From assembly GCF_030272615.1 (NCBI RefSeq), contig NC_081409.1, forward strand, positions 652,460,468 through 652,524,467: a DNA stretch of 64,000 nucleotides, written 5' to 3'. This stretch comes from Cryptomeria japonica (taxonomy: Eukaryota > Streptophyta > Pinopsida > Cupressales > Cupressaceae). The notes beneath the pieces are model-generated. The model made no database searches. It saw only the letters and a list, made by a program, of their open reading frames with translations, and was not told the DNA's origin. Position numbers and translations under genes: made by a program. How positions within the stretch are numbered: the first letter of the stretch is position 1; every line of letters begins with the position of its first letter. Shown one piece after another: positions 47,307-58,519 of this stretch.

Positions 47307-48580
47307 TATATATATATATATAATAACCTGCAAATACATCGCAACAAGTATTTATTTACTTTCATATACATAAATATATATATAAACAAAATATAAAATT
47401 GTGTTAAAAAAATGTGTAAGCTATCAAATGGAGGCGGGGGTGGCATGTGGGTCATGACCCACCTTAGTCCCCACCTGCGTGGGTCACATCCCACCATGGT
47501 GGTCGCAACCACCCAGGTCAATGCCCACCCATATGCCCTGCTAACAGTTATGTTCGGCGTCATAAACTCTTGTGGGCCCTACACAAAAAAGAAAAAAAGC
47601 GCCCGACCAAGCCGATTTTCGAACCCCTAAAACACACACAAAAAAAAACCCTAATAAGAATATTATAATAAAGGGTTTTAGGTTGGAATTAATATAAAGT
47701 GGCATTTTGAGGATATTTATATGTGTATTCAATTACATACCCATGGGGTATCATGTAATTATATATATATATATGAATATTTGTTTGAATATAGACTTTT
47801 AAAAATAAATAAAAGGGATGTATTTCTTTTATTTTGTAGGGTAATTATACACACACACACACACATATATGTATGGCAAATATAAATAGACCCCTTGGAT
47901 TGATAAAATAATATTAATACCTGAGGATCGTAATAATTTTAAATATAGTATATTGACCCTGTTGGATATTAGATACTCATGGCTATTAAATTAATATTGA
48001 TATAAATATTTTATAATAATATTAATATAATAGATTTGGAACACTCGCAATTTAATAATACATTTAGCATTAAAGATAAAATGGTATTATTTATGTTAAT
48101 TTAATTCACTGTAAATGGCATTGGACTTAAATAGTTATTTCTAGGGAAATCAGATTTTAATCCTTAGGAAGGTTATATTTTAAATGAATGGAGCTATTCA
48201 AACAATTAAATGTGATTTAATAAATAATCCTATTAACCAAACTAAAGTAATCTTGTTAACCCTAAGGATGGTATCTTCAGTTTATTTTGAAGAATTATTC
48301 CCCATTAGGTGCAATGTAGAGCAATGGCTTAAGGGGTTAATTTACCCCACATAGTAAACGTACGTTACACGTTGCCATTTTAATAATTAAATTTTAAATA
48401 AAACATTTAGTTGTTCACATTTGAGATCACATTAAGTTGACGCTAAGGTAATCAAATTAGTAAAAATCAGTGAGCATTCACACCTTCACTTTACGTAAAC
48501 ACGAGTAATTTAACCCTAATGGGTAAGTGCACTAAGATGGTGAATAGAAAAGTGGCCACATGCCCAAAAAAAACCAAATT
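47307..48580. other. AT-rich DNA with a short GC-rich palindromic island
   Basis: No gene is recognised. Simple repeats occur at 47305-47325 (TA), 47760-47775 (TA) and about 47850-47866 (CA). The island 47430-47530 is G/C-rich and contains the palindromes listed separately. Confidence 0.55.
47447..47513. repeat. Cluster of three palindromes/hairpins in a GC-rich island
   Basis: GTGGGTCATGACCCAC (47447-47462) is a perfect 16-bp palindrome. CCACCATGGTGG (47491-47502) is a perfect 12-bp palindrome. GGTGGTCGCAACCACC (47498-47513) is a hairpin with a 4-nt loop. Confidence 0.85.
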
Positions 48581-48586
48581 TTTCAT

Positions 48587-48861
48587 AACCCGTGCGGGTT
48601 CTCAAAATTAAAAAATGTTCTAGGCTTGGTAACACCAAGCCTAGAGAAAAACAATTTAAAAAACCAAAAGTTCCTCAATACCTATACGGGTTTTGAGGAA
48701 CATTTTATTTTTAATAAAAAATTAAAAGTTTCTCAAAACCCGTATGGGTTTTGAGAAACATTATTTTTGGGTGTAGGCCATGGTTTTTGGCCATTTTCAA
48801 TGCCAAAACCCATGGAACAGCAACAAGGAAAAGCCAAAAAAACATAGAACCCGCATGGGTT
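48587..48861. repeat. Array of hairpins sharing the core AACCCGYRYGGGTT
   Basis: AACCC-4nt-GGGTT palindromes occur at 48587-48600, 48737-48750 and 48848-48861, with a diverged one near 48678-48691. The core at 48737 lies inside a perfect hairpin with 14-bp arms (48728-48741 / 48746-48759), and the one near 48678 inside a similar imperfect hairpin (48669-48682 / 48687-48700). Two further hairpins lie between and after them: 48619-48629 / 48635-48645 (11-bp arms) and 48778-48791 / 48802-48815 (one mismatch). They sit just upstream of the unrecognised gene at 49017. Confidence 0.9.
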
Positions 48862-49016
48862 TGCAACTATTATGGATTTTCTCAACATTGAGAGCAATTT
48901 TCAATAATGGCACCCCATCGAATAGGTAAGATTTGAATGGTTTGATTATTTTTGTTTGTATTTTAATTGAAGTAGGTTTTTTTAATTGATTTAAGTTGTT
49001 TTTTATATTTAATTTG

Positions 49017-50198
49017 ATGTCAAATTCTTCAAGCAATCCCCAAAAATGAAATAGAAAACAAAGACCTCCTCCTGCACAAGGAACACAAGAAAACCTTGTA
49101 AACATTGCACAAGAGCAACAAGAAAACCCTCAAAATCCTCAAAATTCTACTTCTCAACAACCACCGCCACCCCAAAACCCTCCACATCCTCCATTAGATC
49201 ATGTAGATGCCACACAAGAGGATCTCATCAAACACCTTACACAAAATAGTGCCCAAATTTCTATATTGGTGAATAGGTTGAGGTCCTCTAGGCTTGAGCA
49301 CCACTCAACCCTCGCTAGAACACTAGAAACAATGACTAATAGTGCAAATGAGGTATCTAGGGAGGTTACGAAATGGGGTTCATGGAGGGATAGATGTCAA
49401 ACATTTTATGCAGATGGGTTATCATATGATCAAGTGAAGAAAAAGGGCATAGGTAAAGCTGACATATGTGCTCTTTTCATCGATCCTGTTACTAGTAACA
49501 ACCCATAACTAAATACGACTCAGTTTCCTATACATTGGTGTGTTCATGCTAGGCTAAAAGAACCTTTTTGGGATAGGTGGTATATGGTCTTTGACCAACC
49601 ACCTTGTAATAATTGGGAGGTGCCTCTATATTTTTTGAGAAAGTTGTATTATGAGTTTATCCTCAGCGAGAAGCCGAATTACTTTGACATTCAACAATTT
49701 CAGAGTAGAGAGAGAGGCTCTATGCAGGATAGACCTGGGGCCCATAGGGTGGTAGAGCCACAACATAGGAGGCATACAACTCCTAAACCCATGGTTCATG
49801 TCACTATCCCTATATCCTTGAAGGAGTCTATGGAATTACAAACTCTTCAGGCAGCTGCATCATTGACTGATGTCATTGTTCAGCATGGCACACAGTTGGT
49901 CAGAGAAGAGGATGTACCAGCACCTATGAGACCTCCTTCATCAGGAGCACCTCCTTCCTCAGTGGAACCTCCTTCATTAGCAGTACGTCATGCATCATTT
50001 TGCATGAGCCAGCCCATTCAACATATGTGCCCCACCTTCCAAGGTGTATGTTCTAGTGTAGACACTTACGTAGATGAGCATGGTTTGACATCTCATTTGT
50101 GTAGATGTTGTGGGAGTAGATTTCATGCTTCCACTACAAAGGATGTGGCCCTTAGCAATGAACTGATCAATATGTTATACCCTCTCTATCACACACAG
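49017..50198 (+). pseudogene. Main exon of the unrecognised gene
   Basis: A single reading frame links 49017 to 50198. The start ATG precedes a basic NRKQR segment. Two internal stops (49047-49049 TGA, 49506-49508 TAA) fit C-to-T changes of CGA and CAA. There is no frameshift over 1,182 nt. No similarity to gag, pol or a transposase DDE core is visible. Confidence 0.6.
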
Positions 50199-51473
50199 GT
50201 GCGTTTAATTTTGTTTATGACATATTATCAATTAAGTGACTAAATCTTATAAAAAGAAATAAATTTTTATTTTTTGAACAATTTAAAGTGACATATAAAT
50301 AAAATGCATTGCAGGGTGCAACAAGTGGTGGGAGTACACCACATACTTTTCAACCAACTCCACGATCACGAGTAATTTTTCCACTAGAGGTAAAGATTTA
50401 TAAATTTGTTAAAAATATAATAATACATTGGTTTCAAAATATCTTTTGTTAATTATATGTATCATTACTTGGTATTTTATAGGGCTTGTCAGTGGCTAAG
50501 ATGTGCCAACTTGATGATATCACGCTTTCGGCCATTGACTTTGGCCAAGATATCTATGTGGTACCATTTTTATATATTTTTGGCTTAAGTGATATATTAA
50601 ATACATGCTCTTTTCCCTTAAGTTAATTTTTTTCCATTAGTTTTCCCCACCTGCCTCAAGGACATCTTGTGTGAGAAAGCCATCCTCTAGCACTCTGAGG
50701 TAGAAAAAGATATCCTCTCGGATACCTAAACGACAAAAGGGAATTCAGTACAATTTAAATTCATTTGTTGAAATGTATTATGATTAAATATGTATATGTA
50801 GATATTGATAAATGCACTTAATTTATTTGTTCTATATATAGAAACATGTGGGGTTTATGAAATTAATGAATGCACCTGATGTTGATGAGGTTCAGCTGAG
50901 GGAAGAGGTGATATCTTCATATTCACTTTGGATTGCATTCTTTCTTGTTCGAAATAATGAAATCCTTTTATGTCTATATCATATGTTATCATTTTTCATA
51001 TAGGAAATGGTAATAGTTGCATCAGATTTGACTTGACTCTTAAGGCTACAGGAGAACTATATGAGGCTTCGGTGTGCATTTGTTATACATATGTTAAAAT
51101 ATTTGTTTTATCTAGTGTGTCAACAACTTTGGGTTATTAACTTGTATGATTGTCTTTAACCTATTACAGGCCCCTTCCAAACTTCCTACTGTTATTCTAC
51201 CATTCCATTTTAGTAGAAGTCCTACACATATATTATGGGATCCAACACGACCAAGGGAAAAGGTATGTCTATCTTAGATCAACTTATTTTCATTAAGTGC
51301 ACAATGAAGTTCAAACCGTCAGGTTAACTCCTTTTGGGTCACTTACCATGGATATGGGAAATGGTTGTAACTGATTCATCTGTGACTTTTCCTCCTACAA
51401 CCACAACACATCCATCTAAGGCTCTAGTATGCTTTAGTTTTTTAGTCTATTCATTTTTATTTATTATGTGTTA

Positions 51474-54400
51474 TGTCATGCCCCACCAAGGAACCCGGTA
51501 GGATAAGAACAAAAGTTCCAAAATATGCTACAATATTTTATTTTTTAATATAACATACATCTACCACCTCTAGAAAGTAAACATACTTAATGCCCTTACA
51601 AGTTCCCTTTAATGTTCATCAGCATAATTGAAAGATATAACCGCTTAACACATAACATAATGTGCATAAAATAAACATACAATGATCTTCTTAATTATGA
51701 GCATGATATAATAATTCACAACACATTAACTTTACTACCTTTTGAATACGCTACAAAGCTTTTATCATTTCACTTGAGACCAAAGTAAAAGTACATAACA
51801 ATCCCATTTCCCATAATCCCATTCCCACTATAGAATGAATACTATCCTTTGCATCATTTTCCCCTTGATTATTACTTACAACATCCATACAATTAATACT
51901 TTTCATTTGATAACAACAAATATAATAATGCAATTGCAATTTCTATTAATGCCTTCTACTCAATTTTCATAATAACACAATAAAATCATAAAGGGATAGA
52001 TTAGGAAGGGTAACATAACTTTTAAAAACATTGTTTCAAATACAAAGTAATCATCCCTTATCATAGTTCCTATAAACTACCCTCCCTTTTACAATGTTTT
52101 TCATAAAATTACATGTTTATTATAAGGCCATTCATGGCTTACAAATAATATTTACAATATTTGAATGTACTAGCTCAAAAGAAAGGTCTTCAACATCTTC
52201 AATCAAGGATCAAGAAGCATCATCAAAAGAGATCACAAACACACCTCGAAAAAAATATTTACCACCCAACCACGTGGAACCACAAAGGTCCACTCCCCTG
52301 TGCTAGGAGATAAAACCAAGTTCCACACAAGTACTAGGGCAATACTAAGGCCATGAGACATGTTTCCCCAAAACAATAAACAAGAACCACACATCACATA
52401 AGAACATCAAATAACATCACAAGAGAGAGAGAGAGAACTAGAACACCTACTAGGTGGGTGTCATCATATAGCCTTAATGTTGGGATCCACCCTGCCTACC
52501 ATGTACCATGGTCACCTCTCAAAAGGATCCACCCAGCCTGTAACAATGGTCGCGATACTCCAACAAGCCTATATGGACTAAAATAATCATTTCTCTTGTA
52601 TTAGTGTGTTATATCCCAACCCAACCCAAGTTCATTTTTAAAAAGGTTATCACTTGAATTAAATCCACTCATAGGATCTCCTAGAAACCACTTTGGCTCC
52701 TAGCAACCTATAGTGAGCCACCCACCTAGGGTATCTAGCTACCCTACTCAAAACATTTATCAAATAAAAATAATAATAATTCATCTCACACAATAAGCAT
52801 ATAAGTTCAAGTACTCTCCCATGTACTCCAAACCATAAGGATGAGTTTGACCCATATCCCTAAGCCACAATCAAACATGAGAAGGAGGTGGCCAATACAT
52901 AACATATATAAAACATTTTATTTTATTTCTATCATGAACACCTCACATACATGAATTGGAGTCTTTAAAATAGAGGTACCTACTATAGAAAGCACCCAAA
53001 CCCCTAAGAAGGAAAATCAACCCAAAGAACAACTCAAAAACCTATTAAAATTGAACCATGTTTCTTGTTGTTTAATAGATATTTATCTTGTTAAATGGTT
53101 TGAGTGAAGACTGAAATATATTTGAGAAAATAGTATAATGATTTATATTTATTTTTAGCCTCAACCAAAGATTATAATAAAAGTTTAAATAAATTTTATT
53201 AAAACTATTTAAAACCCTCTTTGATAGAGTTGAGTAAAAGAGTATGTTCATAAATTAATTTTAAATCATTAAAAGATGATGGATTATTATAATATTTGGA
53301 GTTTTATTTCATATCCATTTATTTTATAATCATTTGGTTTTAGTTTGAGGAAGATATTTGATGCCCTAGTGACACAAACAATGAATGATTTTTAGTTTTG
53401 ATTGACAAAAAATTAGTCTCGGGACAGGGAACATAACTTTCAAACTAACCGTTGGATTTTCCTACATTTGGAATATGTTTTAGTATGCCTAAATTTCTAT
53501 GTTTTCACCAAAACGATTTGATTAATAATATCCATAGTGAAAGTTATGAATAACAGAATCAGAACTAGCAAAACTGGGACAATTAAAAATTATAAAAATA
53601 AAACTAAAACAAATACAAGAGTTATTACTCCCAACATGACACTCATTTTCTCCAAGTTGAATTTCCCAACCAAGCATATCCCTTACACAAACAAAGAAAG
53701 AAGTAGAAGAAAGTATTTCAAGAATAACACTCAGATTTTTAAATTTAAATTTTTATCTAATATTTATTTAAATTATGCAAGCATAGCACAAGAAAGCCAC
53801 ATGGATTCTTCCTGGAATGAGGCCTACCTTGGTTCCTGTGGAGAAAATCCTTTGAGAAAGAACAAGAAAAAATCCAACCTCTTCCTGTGCAAATCTCTCT
53901 TTCTGCTCCTAAACCTTCAAATTCCTTTTGATTACCTTCTCGGAAAATACAAAAACCCCCTTCTCCAAAAATACAAACTTCAATAAATAATACCAACTTG
54001 TATAGTTGGAGAGGTTGTTTTACAGGAAGCAACCGTTCCAACCTCTATGGTTGGTATTATTTATTAACACTAACTATAATAGTTTATTTAAAATTTAATA
54101 GATAACCCATGTAAATAAGCATACTAAATACTAGATAGCTAACAAAAATCTCAAATAACACATATAGCTCAACGGTAACTATCAAGACTCATACAAGAGA
54201 AGTCATAGGTTCAAAACTCATTGACTAATATAATATTATTTTAAACCTCAATCTTTTTATTTTATCTTTTTTTTTTTATATATAGAATTAATAAAAACAA
54301 ATCTTATTTTACATATACATACAATATATATATATATATATATATGTTCATAGATATAATATAATAAATCTATATTACTTTTGTTTCATCTTTTTAATGC

Positions 54401-55094
54401 AACATAACATAAACCACTTAAATCATTTAATGTGTAGGTATCCTATCAAAGAAATAATAAAAAAATACGAACAATATAAATCCGAACCAATCAAAATACT
54501 CAACCCAATACCCATCATAAACATGACATTGCCCAACCCTCAAGATAGGGTGATCTTCCTAAACAGGAGACCTACGTCCAATAGGTTTACTTGTGGGAAC
54601 CTTGGTGTTACCTCCGCAACAACAACATTCAAGGATTTAGAGGCATGCTCAGACCTATGTAGCCAGGTGGAGTCAATGCCCAGCACCTGCAATTCTACAT
54701 CACCAAAATATATATCCATATACAAATGATAAACAAGGAGGTGGAGTGCAACATCGTGTGGGTCTCCGTAGAGTAACTACGACTACCTCCCCTCATCCTA
54801 CAGATACCTCATATATTAATCTATTCCAAGCATGGTTGGGTTAGCATTGTTAGCTCGAGATAATAAATATAAAATATAGCAGCCATATGAAAAGATTATC
54901 ATAATGAAATCATGTACATAAACCAATGAAACCCCTAACTCACTAATGCATCGGATAACATACTGAACCATAAAGGTGCAAATATAACTAGATATGTCTC
55001 ATCATCTACTCTAACAAGGAAATATAGAGTCCAACATCACCAAATATAACAAATAATGTCCATTCCTAGAAAAGTCGCTAGGGTGGGTATTACA
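51474..55094 (-). repeat. Chromovirus 3' LTR (3,621 bp)
   Basis: It carries about 0.4 kb (about 53933-54330) absent from the other LTR, including a (TA)n tract near 54330. On the minus strand it starts TGTAATACCCACCC. Open frames inside (for example 54397-54729) are also found in the other LTR because the two are near-identical. They are not evidence of a gene. Confidence 0.93.
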
Positions 55095-55105
55095 TTCTCC
55101 CCCCC
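55095..55105 (-). promoter_or_regulatory. Chromovirus polypurine tract
   Basis: On the minus strand GGGGGGAGAA directly precedes the LTR start TGTAATACCC. Confidence 0.85.
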
Positions 55106-55149
55106 TAGAACTAGGCTTACTCCTAGAAGCCTATAAACAAATAGGGGTA

Positions 55150-55527
55150 AGTGGCTCTAAGTCTGCCCAAATCCTCCCATGGAGCTGAAGTTTCATCATT
55201 TGGGTCCCATTGGACCCTTGTCTACTCTATGGTGCGCCCCCTGAGGGTCAGGGTCCACTACTATAGTATACGTACTGGCTCCAAAGCTAGCTACCCGTCT
55301 ACGACCTATAAGGAAGTCCAATCCAATACATGTGTCAAATCTAGAATATATTTTCTAAGAACAGAAACATGAAATACGTCATGAATACATGCAAGGCTAG
55401 GTAGTAGGGTGAGTCGATAAGCAACTGGTCCTATCCTCTCGAGGATCTCAAATGGACCTACAAATCTAGGTGCTAGCTTAGAACCTTTTCCATAATGAAT
55501 TGGGCTCTTACGAGGGTGGACCCTCAA
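55150..55527 (-). pseudogene. Integrase C-terminal region and chromodomain-like tail
   Basis: KLAPRFVGPFEILERIGPVAYRL and VFHVSVLRKY (55527-55306) form the GPY/F region of the Gypsy integrase. After stops, VQWDPNDETSAPWEDL and RATYPYLF resemble the end of a chromodomain, which targets chromoviruses to chromatin. At least four stop codons interrupt the tail. Confidence 0.7.
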
Positions 55528-55731
55528 AAATACCCTATCACCAACTACGAATTGCCTATCAACCCTATGAGCATCTGCATACTTCTTCTATCTATCTTGT
55601 GCAGTTGCCAAATGTTCTCTGATACCCTGAACCTGTACTTCCATATCCTGTAACATTTCTGATCCAAGAAGTGTCCTATCATCCAATCTATCCCAACTCA
55701 AGGGTGTGTGACAAGGTCTACCATACAAGGC

Positions 55732-56460
55732 CTAATACGGTGACATGTCGATGGAACTGTGATACCCATTGTTATATGCAAACTCAGCTAGATACAAGTA
55801 ATCCTCCCAAGCGGACTGTCGATCCATCACATACATCCTCAACATGTCCTCCAAAATCTGATTAACTCGCTCTATCTGACCATCGGTCTCGGGATGGTAA
55901 GCAGTAATATAGTTTAGCTGAGTCCCTAAATCATGTTGCAAGGTTGTCCAAAAAGATGAAGTGAACACTGGATCCCGATCTGAAATAATCTTACGTGGAA
56001 TTCCATGTAATCTAACAATATCTCTGACAAAAATCTGTGCTATTGAAGATATTATATATGAAGATCTAAGAGGAGAAAAATGAGTGACCTTAGTCAACTG
56101 ATCAACGGTAACCATAATGGCATCATGACGTCACGGAGATGTAGGCAAGCGAACTATGAAATCCATAGAAATGATGTCCCATTTCCATTCTGGAATTGCA
56201 TGGGACTGTAAATATCCTGCTAGATGTTGGTGCTCTGCCTTCACCCTTTGACACTCAAGGCAACAAGATACAAAGTCTGCAATGTCTCTCCTCATCCTTG
56301 CCCAATAGTAGAGTTTCCTCAAATCTGCATGCATCTTCTTGACACCAGGATGTGCTGAGTAAGGTGCACAATGGGCTTCCACTAAAATTAACCTTCGAAG
56401 TCCATCGGAGGGTGGAACATAAATATGTCCCATACACCTAAGAAGACCATCAATATCCAT
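55732..56460 (-). pseudogene. Chromovirus integrase (zinc domain and catalytic core)
   Basis: The HHCC zinc region (HCAPYSAHPGVKKM, SCCLECQ) and the core are present. The catalytic triad is intact: Asp1 in SMDF (codon 56161-56163), Asp2 in SDRD (55978-55980) and Glu in IERVNQ (55870-55872), with 35 residues between the last two. A single TGA near 56130 (relatives suggest an Arg codon) separates the two open stretches. Confidence 0.88.
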
Positions 56461-56599
56461 TGAATATCCAGTATATCTACCTTCTAGCGTTTTGCCTGAA
56501 GCAATCTCTGATCGGACCTCTTGATACTAGTCATCTAATGGGAGTGCATTAAGTATCTTACTCTTCAAATCAACTTCAACTATTACTGTTGATATCTCA

Positions 56600-57603
56600 T
56601 GCCTCCTACGGCTCAAGGCATCTGCAACTATATTTTCTTTTCCTTGAATTTATTTTACTTCAAAATCATATCCACACAAAAATTCCATCCACCCGCACCG
56701 CCTGGCATTGAGATTAGGCTGAGTAAATATGTACCGAAGGTTGCGGTGATCTTTATGGAGTTCAAATCGATGTCCTAACAAGAAATGTCTCCATCGGTTC
56801 AAGGCATGAACTACAACCGCTAACTCTAAATCATGAGTAGGATAGTTGAGTTCATGGTTTTTCAACTTCCTAGACTCATAAGCAATAACTCTACCTTCCT
56901 GCATTAATACTGCCCCTATGCCTTCCAAGGAAGCGTCTGTGCAGACCAAAAAATCTTCTGAGGGGTTAGGTATTGCCAAAATTGGAGCACTGGTTAGCTT
57001 CTCCTTTAAACATTGAAAAGCTTCTTCACATTTTTCGGTCCAAATAAACTTCTTCCCCTTCCTCTACAAGGAAGTGATAGGATGAGCTATCTTGGAAAAA
57101 CCCATAACAAAATGTCGATAATAGCCAGCTAGGCCCAGGAAACTGCAAACTTCTAAGACATTAGTGGGTGTTGGCCATTCTAATATGGCTTGAATCTTTG
57201 TTGGGTCCATAGATATTCCTTCCCCTAAGATAACATGACCAAGATACTTAACTTTAGTTTGAAAGAACTCACATTTCTCAACATTAGCATATAATTGATT
57301 TTCTCGTAGGCATTGTAACACTTGGCATAGATGTTGTTCATGCTCATCCATTGTTTTTGAGTACACCAATTTATCATCTAAGAAAACTATCACAAACTTA
57401 TCCAAGCAAGTTCTGAATACTCCATTCATAAGGCTCATGAATATTGAAGGAGCATTAGTTAGACCAAAAGGCACCACAATGAATTCATAGTGGCCATATT
57501 GAGTATGGAAGGCTGTATGATAGATGTTGGTCTCAAGGATCTTTAGCTAGTGGTATCCTGACTTATGGTCAATTTTGGAAAATACCTTTGCCCCTTTCAT
57601 CTA
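56600..57603 (-). pseudogene. Chromovirus RT C-terminal half and RNase H
   Basis: KGAKVFSKIDHKSGYH leads into [15 protein letters not shown] (Asp codons 57373-57378; followed by KLVYS where ILVYS is usual), GHVI and [10 protein letters not shown]. RNase H follows from 56979 (FLVCTDASLEGIGAVL, YESRKL, HDLELAVVVHAL, DHRNLRYIF). Stops at 57601-57603 and 57547-57549 are both TAG at expected Gln codons. Confidence 0.88.
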
Positions 57604-58068
57604 ATCAAACAAGTCATCAATATGGGGTAGTGGGTGTCGATTCTTAATGGTAACTTTATTGAGTTGTCGATAGTCAATACAAAGCCTGAGAGAACCATCC
57701 TTCTTCTTCACAAAAATCACTGGATCACCCCATGGTGATACACTCGGCCTGATAAAACCCTTTTCCAATAGTTCCTCTAATTGTAACTTTAACTCACTTA
57801 GATCCTGAGTAGTCATGCAGTATGGAGCTTTGGAGATGGGTTCCACTCCCGGTACCAAGTCTATACGAAAATCAATATCCCTTTTTGGAGGCATTTCTGG
57901 GATTTCCTTAGGAAATACATCAACAAACTCTTGAAGCAAGGGGTGATCAAGTGTTACTTCCTTACTTTCCTCTTCATCAAGATCATTAACTGAGACTGCA
58001 AAAAGTTGACATCCCTTTTGCATACATCGCTTGAGTTGCATTGCAGATATCATACAGAGAGATATGGG
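57604..58068 (-). pseudogene. Chromovirus RT N-terminal half
   Basis: Open from 58053: [72 protein letters not shown], then TAG. All expected RT motifs are present up to the stop. Confidence 0.88.
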
Positions 58069-58440
58069 TCATTGAATACCTACTATCACTCTATGCTCAC
58101 CAAAATCATCAATACAATATATAGTTTTCTTTCTGCACTCTATGTTGGATTCATGCTCTTCTAGCCAATCCATACCTAAAACAACCCCATAAGAGCCAAG
58201 AGGGATTACATGAAGGTCTACCTTTGTAGTGAAGGGTCCTAATCCCAATTCACATTCTTGGACACATAAATTTGTGCTCATTTTGGTCCCAGAGGCTAGT
58301 TCTACTTGCCACTTAACTCCTTGCCCTTTTTCCACTAGCCCACACTTTTCTACTAAGGATGGAGATATGAAGGAATTAGTTGCTCTAGAATCAAATAAAA
58401 TAGATATAGCTTTACCCTTTAACGAACTTGTGGTTTCAAT
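58069..58440 (-). pseudogene. Chromovirus aspartic protease (active site changed)
   Basis: ILFDSRATNSFIS marks the active site. The invariant DSG is DSR (Asp 58390-58392, Ser 58387-58389, Arg 58384-58386), a GGA-to-AGA type change. LGMDWLEEH is the second conserved block and lies in the open stretch 58335-58069. Confidence 0.82.
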
Positions 58441-58519
58441 AACTGTGCCTTGGTGATCAGTTTGCTTTTGCTCTATTGCGGCAAATATTCTATGGGATTG
58501 GTCTGCATTTCCTACTGTG

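Noticed and set aside
48728-48759. Plant microRNA precursor
   Set aside because: The stem is only 14 bp with a 4-nt loop, too short for a plant miRNA duplex of about 21 nt.
48587-48861. Microbial-type terminator or CRISPR-like interpretation of the hairpin array
   Set aside because: Spacing is irregular, stems are unlike each other outside the core, there is no T-run logic, and the sequence is plainly plant nuclear DNA.
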